Assembly: GCA_028708195.1 (NCBI GenBank)
Contig: JAQVZK010000078.1
Coordinates: 1 to 9,030, forward strand
Direction of reading: 5' to 3'
DNA: 9,030 nucleotides
Source of the DNA: Desulfovibrio sp.
Lineage (GTDB): Bacteria; Desulfobacterota; Desulfovibrionia; Desulfovibrionales; Desulfovibrionaceae
Both the position numbers and the translations under genes were made by a program. The notes under the pieces were generated by a model, which saw only the letters and a program-made list of their open reading frames with translations, made no database searches and was not told the DNA's origin. Within the stretch, counting starts at the first letter, position 1; each line of letters begins with the position of its first letter. Of the stretch, positions 1 to 5,335 are shown piece after piece.

Positions 1-831
1 AGCGAAAACGGGCGCAGCAAAGCCCTGAACGACATGGCGCATGGCCGCAGAAACCACTTTTTGTACGAAAAGGACAATATATGGTATCTGGCGGCGTTTG
101 ACCCCATTCAAAGCAATAACTGGCTCCTGTTCTGCTCGGTACCCCTTGATGTCCTGGACCTGGTTTCTCCCCTTCTGCTGTATGGCGGAGGCGGCATCAC
201 CATTCTGGCTTTGCTTTGCTTTCTTTTTTTGGCTTGGCGCGTTTACCGCCTGACCGAATGGCGCGATCTCCAACTGCAAAAACTGGCATTTGTGAACCCC
301 GTAACCGGGGGCAGCAACAGCCAGCGCCTGCGCCTGGAAGCGACGGACCTGCTACAGGGACACCCGGAAACAGTTTTTGCCATTTGGCTGGCTGACATCA
401 AGAATTTCAAATTTTACAATAAAATTCTCGGCGTTGAAGCAGGCGATGAAGAACTGCGCCGTATTGCGCGCGTTCTTGAAAAAGAAGGACAGGGCCCACT
501 TGCCCGGTGCAGCCACATATCAGGCGGTACCTTTGCGGGCATCTTACCCTTCACAGACCGCCAGGGCGTGGCCGCCATGCTGGCCCATGCCGTCAATGAA
601 GTGGAGCATGGCGGGCATAAGCCAGCACAAATTGTTCCTCTTCGACTGCACGCTGGCATTTACACGACCGACACGGTGGAAGATGAAGAGCTGCCCTTTG
701 TGGAAATGCTCAACAGGGCCAGCATAGCCCTGTTGGTTGCCAAAACGGAGGATGAGAGCGGCTTTCATTTTTATAGCGATGAAATTTGCGACCACGCCCT
801 GAACCTCTGCATCAGAGCAAAAGACCGGTAA
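1..831 (+). CDS. Membrane-anchored degenerate GGDEF-domain protein, 5' partial
   Basis: The frame is open from the first base, so the true start lies upstream and 276 codons are visible. The first ~50 codons (including IWYLAAFDPI and NNWLLFCSVP) look like the end of an extracytoplasmic sensor domain of Cache type. A hydrophobic segment at about codons 54-81 is a transmembrane helix. A linker (LAFVNPVTGG, where active proteins usually have D-P-x-T-G) leads into a GGDEF fold with DIKNFK and EAGDEELRR well preserved. The signature itself reads SGGTF at codons 174-178 instead of GGDEF, and no RxxD inhibitory site is visible just before it. The family normally makes cyclic di-GMP; this copy is probably catalytically dead and may act as a binding or sensory domain. 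No EAL domain follows: the protein ends about 22 residues after AFYD-like FHFYSDE. The fold is fairly certain, the function is not. Confidence 0.82.
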   Translation, partial: SENGRSKALNDMAHGRRNHFLYEKDNIWYLAAFDPIQSNNWLLFCSVPLDVLDLVSPLLLYGGGGITILALLCFLFLAWRVYRLTEWRDLQLQKLAFVNPVTGGSNSQRLRLEATDLLQGHPETVFAIWLADIKNFKFYNKILGVEAGDEELRRIARVLEKEGQGPLARCSHISGGTFAGILPFTDRQGVAAMLAHAVNEVEHGGHKPAQIVPLRLHAGIYTTDTVEDEELPFVEMLNRASIALLVAKTEDESGFHFYSDEICDHALNLCIRAKDR

Positions 832-1288
832 ACATTTCACACGCCCCCCATGTCACTATCCGAAAAGCATATGCGAGCGTGCCCCGGCCTGCCCCCGTGG
901 TTCGGCAGATGTTGGCGTGGTCCGGCGTGCCCACGCCTCGTGCGACTTCAGATATTCACCACAGCATGCGAATTCAGAGATTCAGTGCTCCGTGCGGCCT
1001 AAGCCCTGCAACACATGCTATCTCTGCGCTTTTTATTATAAAATTCTTTCACTTAAATCACTGCCAAATCCCGCCAGCCAGCACGCCTCACCCGCAAACT
1101 GAAAAAATTCTGGGCAGCATGCCCCAAGCCTAAAAGTATCTTGCACCCCAGAACCAATAGTGCTATTAGAAACCTTTGTTTTAAAATTTGCCACATACGG
1201 ATTTTTGTTCCCAGGCTGTGCCTGCCGCCGATTGTTTCGCAGGCTGGCGCCCTTCACTCCCCTCCCCACTGCAACAGAGGCAAAAAAG
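832..1288. other. Gene-free stretch before the acetyltransferase gene
   Basis: This stretch separates the GGDEF protein from the acetyltransferase. I see no credible gene in it. GGCGTGG (914-920) and CCACGCC (931-937) can form a 7-bp hairpin with a 10-base loop, but no T-run follows, so it is at best a weak terminator. An A+T-rich patch around 1030-1060 contains TATAAA (1037-1042) without a recognisable -35 box. The acetyltransferase frame stays open upstream to a GTG at 1160, but that extension is rich in Cys, Arg and Pro and does not resemble the family. Confidence 0.5.
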
Positions 1289-1837
1289 ATGCCCATCGCT
1301 ATTCCGCGCTCTGGCGCTGATGATAGACCCATTGTTCCTGATGTCTGCATAAGCGACCTTTCACAGTTGGTCATCCGCCCCGCGACTGTGGAGGATGTGC
1401 ACGGCATGTCGGCGCTTATCAACCAATATGCTTCGTCCAATGTCATGTTGGCCCGCGGGCCCCAGTACCTGTATCAGCATATACAGGATTACATGGTTGC
1501 CACAGCACCTGCCGTGGATGGGGGGCGAGACGTTATTGTGGCCTGTGGGGCTGTGCATGTTCTGTGGGCCGACCTTGGCGAAATCCGCTCTGTGGCTGTT
1601 CATCCCTCCTGCAAGGGGCAGGGCTTTGGCAAACGCCTCGTGTCGGTGCTGGTTGAGCGCTGCCGCAGCCTCGCGCTGCCAAGGGTTTTTGTCTTCACTC
1701 TTGTGCCCGACTTTTTTGCCAAGTGCGGCTTTACTGAGTTTGACAGGGACGACATGCCCCCAAGCGTCTGGGTTGAATGCAGCAAGTGTCCAAAATTCTA
1801 CTGCTGTGACGAAATTGCCATGCTTCTACATTTGTAG
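1289..1837 (+). CDS. argA: Short GNAT-type N-acetylglutamate synthase (first step of arginine synthesis)
   Basis: A 182-aa protein of the GCN5-related acetyltransferase fold. It would transfer the acetyl group of acetyl-CoA to glutamate, committing it to arginine synthesis in the cytoplasm. The acetyl-CoA loop is CKGQGFGKRL (residues 108-117) after the strand EIRSVAVHP. The C-terminus has a Trp-x-x-Cys-x-x-CPKF-x-x-CDE pattern (residues 161-175), which I recall from the acetyltransferase part of Moritella-type ArgH-ArgA fusions and other single-domain synthases. It lacks the amino-acid-kinase domain of the E. coli enzyme. ATG 1289 was chosen because AGAGG lies eight bases upstream and the GNAT domain (VIRPATVEDV) starts about 28 residues in; a GTG at 1160 would give 225 aa. 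argF directly downstream supports the arginine role. A different GNAT acetyltransferase cannot be excluded. The symbol denotes the activity; argA is used variably for this short class. Confidence 0.8.
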   Translation: MPIAIPRSGADDRPIVPDVCISDLSQLVIRPATVEDVHGMSALINQYASSNVMLARGPQYLYQHIQDYMVATAPAVDGGRDVIVACGAVHVLWADLGEIRSVAVHPSCKGQGFGKRLVSVLVERCRSLALPRVFVFTLVPDFFAKCGFTEFDRDDMPPSVWVECSKCPKFYCCDEIAMLLHL

Positions 1838-1874
1838 CGGCCCCACGCCCAAAATGGCGTGCGCCGTGATCAGC

Positions 1875-1917
1875 GGCTGGTCAACCGGCGCAGATTGGCC
1901 AGCCATGTTTTACTTTA
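1875..1917 (+). terminator. Hairpin between argA and argF: terminator or attenuator
   Basis: GGCTGGTCAA (1875-1884) pairs with TTGGCCAGCC (1895-1904) over ten base pairs with one G-U, leaving a ten-base loop. It is followed by the T-rich stretch ATGTTTTACTTT. This could end transcription of the acetyltransferase gene or, because it lies in the argF leader, partly limit read-through into argF. The T-run is interrupted, so strength is uncertain. Confidence 0.5.
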
Positions 1918-1956
1918 ACAGGTCAGCCCTCACTTCATCCAAAGGCGGAACAGCGC

Positions 1957-2985
1957 ATGAACAGACTGCAACAAAGAGACTTTCTGAAGGAAACCGACTT
2001 CACGCCGGAAGATCTCACCTATTTGCTGGACTTGGCGGCCAACCTCAAGCTGGCCAAAAAAGCGCGCCGTGAGCCAAAATTTTTGCGGGACAGAAATATT
2101 GTCATTCTGTTTGAAAAGGATTCCACCAGAACCCGCTGTTCCTTTGAAGTGGCTGCCTACGACCAGGGCGCAAATATAACCTATCTTGGCCCTTCAGGCT
2201 CTCAGATGGGCAAGAAGGAATCGCTGGCCGACACAGCCCGCGTGCTTTCGCGTTTTTATGACGGCATCGAGTACCGGGGTTTTGGCCAAAAGCGCGTCGA
2301 AGCTCTGGCCGAGCACGCCTCAGTGCCCGTGTGGAATGGACTGACCAACGAATGGCACCCCACGCAGCTTCTGGCAGACATGCTGACCATGCGCGAATGC
2401 TGCCCCAAGCCCCTGAACCGTCAGACCTTGGCCTACCTTGGCGACGCACGCTATAATATGGGCAATTCGCTTATGATTGGCTCTGCCCTGCTTGGACTGG
2501 ATTTTCGCTCCGTCGCCCCCAGGGCCTTGTGGACCTCTGACGAGGTTTTTGACGAGGCCTGCCAGATCGCCGCCAGAACAGGCGCGCGCATCAGCCGTAC
2601 CGAGAGCGTGGAAGAAGGCGTTCGCGACTGTGACTTTTTGTCCACTGACGTGTGGGTTTCAATGGGTGAACCCGATGACGTGTGGAAAGAACGCATAGCG
2701 CAGCTCACATCCTACCGCGTGACCGAAGACACAATGCGCCTGACCGGCAATGGCGACTGCAAGTTTTTGCATTGCCTGCCCAGCTTCCACAACCGCAGCA
2801 CGCAGATGGGCGAAGAAATTTTTCAACGCTTTGGCATTGACTGCATGGAAGTGAACGACGACGTTTTTGAATCACCACGTAATATGGCTTTTGAAGAAGC
2901 AGAAAACCGCCTGCACACCATCAAGGCCGTGATGGTTGCCACATTGGCCGACGAACCACTTGTGTTTGAAGATACTAAGGCCTAG
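1957..2985 (+). CDS. argF: Ornithine carbamoyltransferase, arginine biosynthesis
   Basis: A 342-aa enzyme that joins carbamoyl phosphate to ornithine to give citrulline, the sixth step of arginine synthesis, in the cytoplasm as a trimer. Family motifs are all present: carbamoyl-phosphate loop STRTR (56-60) within [24 protein letters not shown] (134-137), DVWVSMGE (231-238) and the ornithine/catalytic HCLP (272-275). The sequence follows the longer E. coli ArgF/ArgI type closely ([23 protein letters not shown]-terminal [11 protein letters not shown]), and the length is normal for that type. The start is ATG 1957 with AAAGGCGG just upstream. It lies 119 bases after the acetyltransferase gene in the same direction, with a terminator-like hairpin between. 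AAGGCC and GGCCTT flank the TAG stop codon as an exact 6-bp inverted repeat (2977-2991) with no T-run. Short catabolic isozymes share the fold, but the neighbour points to a biosynthetic role. Confidence 0.97.
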   Translation: MNRLQQRDFLKETDFTPEDLTYLLDLAANLKLAKKARREPKFLRDRNIVILFEKDSTRTRCSFEVAAYDQGANITYLGPSGSQMGKKESLADTARVLSRFYDGIEYRGFGQKRVEALAEHASVPVWNGLTNEWHPTQLLADMLTMRECCPKPLNRQTLAYLGDARYNMGNSLMIGSALLGLDFRSVAPRALWTSDEVFDEACQIAARTGARISRTESVEEGVRDCDFLSTDVWVSMGEPDDVWKERIAQLTSYRVTEDTMRLTGNGDCKFLHCLPSFHNRSTQMGEEIFQRFGIDCMEVNDDVFESPRNMAFEEAENRLHTIKAVMVATLADEPLVFEDTKA

Positions 2986-3259
2986 GGCCTTCGCACATTG
3001 CAGTGCCTTGGCCACTGCGCGAGCAGACATCTGCCGCAAAGGCTGCCAGGCTATGCATGTGCGCGGTTACGCGCCGTAAAGGACGTCCCGTAACAGTAAA
3101 AAATATATTGACAAAAATGCCATCCCCCGAACGGCAAAGGGCATGGCAAGCCATGCTGACCCGTGCATACTAAAAGATGCACCGGATTTGCCCAACCGCA
3201 GAAGCGCCACGGCTGGCAAAAAGCCTTGGTGCCATGCCTGCCTGGCGGATACTTTACGA
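2986..3259. other. Intergenic region with several short hairpins
   Basis: This stretch between argF and the tRNA promoter has no gene I can support. It holds a series of small inverted repeats: GCGCG/CGCGC (3061-3074), GCATGGC/GCCATGC with a two-base loop (3141-3156), and CCGTGCAT/ATGCACCGG with one bulged base and an 8-base loop (3161-3185). None is followed by a strong T-run, so none is a clear terminator, though one or more probably help to end the argF transcript. A perfect TTGACA at 3108-3113 has no partner -10 box. Confidence 0.45.
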
Positions 3260-3288
3260 TTGACGAGACATAGCGCTCTCTCTATAGT
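3260..3288 (+). promoter_or_regulatory. Sigma70-type promoter of the tRNA-Arg gene
   Basis: TTGACG (3260-3265) and TATAGT (3283-3288) are separated by exactly 17 bases, one mismatch each from consensus. Transcription would begin near 3295 and give a leader of roughly 60 bases before the tRNA. Within that leader GCCAGTTG occurs twice (3309-3316 and 3332-3339). Confidence 0.78.
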
Positions 3289-3353
3289 GATCCGCCACGG
3301 CGTAAGACGCCAGTTGACCACAGCGTAGGATGCCAGTTGGCACAACCATCCAC

Positions 3354-3430
3354 GCGCCCGTAGCTCAGTTGGATAGAGCAGGAGCCTTCTAAGCTCTTGG
3401 TCAGGGGTTCGATTCCTCTCGGGCGCGCCA
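3354..3430 (+). tRNA. tRNA-Arg (anticodon UCU), likely integration target
   Basis: The full cloverleaf can be drawn. Acceptor GCGCCCG (3354-3360) pairs with CGGGCGC (3420-3426). D stem is GCTC/GAGC. Anticodon stem GGAGC/GCTCT has one G-U, and loop CTTCTAA gives anticodon TCT (3388-3390). T stem is AGGGG/CCTCT with loop TTCGATT. Discriminator G (3427) and an encoded CCA (3428-3430) complete it. It reads AGA and AGG arginine codons. Many tyrosine integrases use the 3' end of such a gene as attB, and the sequence immediately downstream changes to an accessory type, so this is the likely left boundary of an integrated element. The tRNA is intact, as expected if the element carries a duplicate of its 3' end. 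Confidence 0.97.
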
Positions 3431-3438
3431 ATAAATTC

Positions 3439-3485
3439 AGCCTCTTGCAGAAAAATCTGTCAAGGGGCTTTTCTATTTTTTAATT
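3439..3485 (+). terminator. Rho-independent terminator of the tRNA gene
   Basis: AGCCTCTTG (3439-3447) pairs with CAAGGGGCT (3461-3469) with one G-U, and CAG/CTG extends the stem inward past one bulged T. The stem is followed by a long T-rich tract (TTTCTATTTTTT and beyond). Its position, nine bases after CCA, fits termination of the tRNA transcript. Confidence 0.88.
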
Positions 3486-3515
3486 TTTGTGCCACCCATG
3501 TGCCACAAAAATTAA
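3480..3515. repeat. 12-bp inverted repeat with two GTGCCAC copies next to the tRNA
   Basis: TTAATTTTTGTG (3480-3491) and CACAAAAATTAA (3504-3515) form a perfect 12-bp inverted repeat around a 12-base centre. The same stretch holds two direct GTGCCAC copies (3489-3495 and 3500-3506), 11 bases apart. Paired short direct repeats beside a tRNA 3' end resemble arm-type binding sites of tyrosine integrases. That role is inference; the hairpin could also simply reinforce termination. Confidence 0.5.
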
Positions 3516-4610
3516 TGACAGACAGTGATACGGTGTGAATCCAAGGGAAAACTAAAAGGATTACATCAGTCGTAACCGAAGACACAAATATCGTTATCTC
3601 GGCCACGAATAAAGCCAAGAGCAAGAACAGATGACTGGCATCTTCAAGTGGGTTCTAGTCCCCTTTGCTGGTGGCACTAGCATGGCAAACAAGAAACCTC
3701 TACAGATCGCCCCTATGCCACCTCAACGACAGGGCATAACGCGCTCTTTGGCCCTGGACCTGGTCACAGATAGCAACCCTCATTGAGTCCCTGCACGCTT
3801 CAAATCCGATCAACTCCCAAAAGCTGCCCCTCGCCTCCTGCTAGCAATAAGGACTCACTACCGAATTCCACGTCTCTGGCACCATGCTGCAATCTGGTGT
3901 TTTTCGTGACCGTCGAAACGGCGTGTAACAAAGCACTGGCGACTGCTTCCTTCTCAAGCCAATCTTGATCTCCTGCGCCTCAAAAATAGAATAATAAATT
4001 TCATTGAACCTCTGCACGCCCAGCCAACAGACAAAATTATGCCTGACGATTCCTTCAAAATCTTTTTGCAAATTTTATTCCAAATTTTCAAAAAAAATCC
4101 CCATAATCAACTGTTTGTTTAACGAATCAATGATGTAATTGATACTGACAAAATGACAAAACAATAATTAATTATGACGTACCTAGCAAATTATGGGAAA
4201 TACTGGTCGTCATAGGCCCACTATGAAGCACAAAAGGAACATACATTTTTTTGCTTTCAAGCCTAACAGGCATGGAACACTTCTCTCTAGAGCGTCTCTG
4301 AACGTTGCCACAATCATCTCATTCCGAGATTTTTGTATTAGACTTCCGGGAACCCTGAGCAGCGAAGATCCCATAGCAAGGAAGAAGCTAAAAAAAGTAA
4401 ACGTATATTCATCCTTTTTAACACGCCTAAGATTACCCCCCCTGTCCCTGCCGCTTTCGCTATGATTCGTCCCTTCAGTGCGTGGTCCGTTAAACACGAA
4501 GTGAATCCGTGGGGAGAACTTGCCATTTACATGTGCCCCCAACCTTGAACCACTCCACGCACCACTACACAGCGATGAAATTCTTCAGTCAGTATTTTTT
4601 AACAGAGTCC
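3516..4610. other. A+T-rich gene-poor strip after the tRNA
   Basis: About 1.1 kb without a supportable gene. All open frames here are short and lack a Shine-Dalgarno sequence, and none of their translations looks like a known family. Stops interrupt the longest frames (for example the + frame running through 3784-4122). The richest A+T part is about 4030-4200 and holds two symmetric elements, ATCAAT/ATTGAT (4126-4143) and the 12-bp palindrome ATAATTAATTAT (4164-4175). The position next to a tRNA suggests decayed element DNA, perhaps the remains of an integrase region, but I could not recognise integrase motifs in any frame. Confidence 0.45.
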
Positions 4611-4647
4611 CCTGATGTGATGCGCCCACGAGGCGACATCACTCAGG
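4611..4647 (+). promoter_or_regulatory. 15-bp bulged hairpin covering the ribosome binding site
   Basis: CCTGA (4611-4615) pairs with TCAGG (4643-4647), GTGATG (4617-4622) with CATCAC (4637-4642), and CGCC (4623-4626) with GGCG (4632-4635). There is one bulged base on each arm (T4616, A4636) and a five-base loop. The 3' arm ends in the AGG of AGGAG (4645-4649), the ribosome binding site of the ATG at 4657. In RNA the structure would partly hide that site; in DNA the near-symmetry could be an operator. Either would permit self-regulation by the encoded protein. Confidence 0.6.
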
Positions 4648-4656
4648 AGCACTGCC

Positions 4657-4914
4657 ATGCCCTCCACCCCGACCCAGGACATCATCAAGTTGCTGGAAGA
4701 GAACTTGCCTCCCTGCTTCCCCCGCAAGCGGGTTCACGATCTGACCTTTGGTCTCGTCAATCCCCGTACCCTGGCCAATAAGGACAGCGAAAAGACCGGC
4801 CCCGCCGGTCGTTTTTTTGTCAAACGTGAGGTCTGGTACCAGAAGGCCGGATTCCTTGAGTACGTGAAGGCCATGCTCAAGGACGCCTTGATGCCGGAAG
4901 AGTCCGCTCAGTAG
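4657..4914 (+). CDS. Small AlpA/excisionase-like DNA-binding protein (85 aa)
   Basis: The start ATG 4657 has AGGAG seven bases upstream (4645-4649). The protein has an N-terminal helix (IIKLLEENL), then LPPCFPRKRV, a GLVNPRTLANKDS segment (about residues 32-44) and a basic end with an aromatic core (FFVKREVWYQKAGFLEYVK). This layout fits a small winged-helix or helix-turn-helix protein of the kind found in mobile elements as AlpA-like regulators or excisionases. From residue 17 it aligns without gaps to the 84-aa product at 8403-8657, with 19 identities in 58 positions including the shared P-[RK]-T-x-x-N-x-D core and TGP. It stands just upstream of the repeat array and the primase gene, so control of replication, element genes or excision is plausible. 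The exact role is inferred, not seen. Confidence 0.78.
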   Translation: MPSTPTQDIIKLLEENLPPCFPRKRVHDLTFGLVNPRTLANKDSEKTGPAGRFFVKREVWYQKAGFLEYVKAMLKDALMPEESAQ

Positions 4915-4967
4915 ACGTATTGCTGACGTGAGAGGAGATAAAGGACCAGGATTGTCAATTGCCATGT

Positions 4968-4999
4968 GCGTGCAGGCCTCTCAAATGAGGCCTGCACGC
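4968..4999 (+). repeat. Perfect 13-bp hairpin after the regulator gene
   Basis: GCGTGCAGGCCTC (4968-4980) and GAGGCCTGCACGC (4987-4999) are exact inverted copies around the loop TCAAAT. It lies 53 bases past the stop of the 85-aa gene. No T-run follows in either direction, so it is not a standard Rho-independent terminator. It may still stop or stabilise the transcript, or serve as a structured element of the origin. Confidence 0.75.
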
Positions 5000-5171
5000 T
5001 GTGTATGGAAGACGGCTGACGATGCCCCTTATGAGCACAAACACCTTGAACCCCGTAGTTGGGCGGAATGAAAATATTCTAGAGATTATAAGCCGCACAG
5101 GGCGGCGAGATTACGTACAGTTGCCACCGTGCGAAGTCTTGTCCCCTCCACTTTCTTCAGCGACTTGCCCT

Positions 5172-5207
5172 TCGCACACCTCGCACACCTCGCACACCTC
5201 GCACAGC
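5172..5207 (+). repeat. Four tandem 9-bp iterons, left cluster
   Basis: TCGCACACC occurs three times head to tail (5172-5180, 5181-5189, 5190-5198), followed by the variant TCGCACAGC (5199-5207). A further unit in reverse orientation, GTGCGAA, lies upstream at 5129-5135. The array ends 128 bases before the primase-helicase start and borders an A+T-rich tract. The same unit returns inverted just past the end of that gene (8270-8304). These features suggest binding sites for a replication initiator. Confidence 0.82.
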
Positions 5208-5335
5208 GCAAAAACACGCTTCCGCAAAATCAAAATTAAAAAATACATTTCTGCTGATTAGTATATGTGTAATAGCCCGATGCAGACCATTTCGGCCCTG
5301 AACGACTATCGCACGCATACTTATCAGGAGTTGTC

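Larger units (their letters stand above)
4915..5335. other. Putative replication origin region upstream of the primase-helicase
   Basis: About 420 bases lie between the small regulator gene and the primase-helicase gene. In order they contain a purine-rich stretch (4931-4950), a perfect 13-bp hairpin, four tandem 9-bp repeats, an A+T-rich tract (about 5208-5273) that could be the melting region, and the primase ribosome binding site AGGAG (5326-5330). This order is typical of iteron origins. One inverted partial repeat unit, GTGCGAA, sits at 5129-5135. Two weak reading frames cross the region but neither is convincing. Confidence 0.55.

Noticed and set aside
832..1003. Remnant of an EAL domain after the GGDEF protein
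   Set aside because: Reading on past the stop in the same frame gives no EAL-type motifs, so the protein seems to end naturally.
3108..3113. Perfect TTGACA as a promoter
   Set aside because: No -10-like hexamer occurs at 16-18 bases, and the tRNA has a much better promoter at 3260-3288.
3067..3345. A 92-codon minus-strand frame upstream of the tRNA
   Set aside because: It covers the tRNA promoter and several hairpins, has no ribosome binding site and no family resemblance.
3650..3662. T-arm-like GGGTTCTAGTCCC suggesting a second or partial tRNA
   Set aside because: The loop lacks the usual purine after TTC, and no acceptor, D or anticodon arm can be built around it.
4193..4542. Overlapping frames of 90 (+) and 110 (-) codons in the gene-poor strip
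   Set aside because: Neither has a ribosome binding site or recognisable motif, and the two overlap almost fully on opposite strands.
5172..5207. CRISPR array
   Set aside because: The units are 9 bp, directly abutting and without spacers; they are iterons or simple tandem repeats.
5001..5261. An 86-codon + strand frame across the left iterons, with a repetitive Ser-His-Thr segment
   Set aside because: The repetition is only the 9-bp iterons read in frame. The GTG start and inner ATGs have no good ribosome binding site, and the end runs through the A+T-rich tract.
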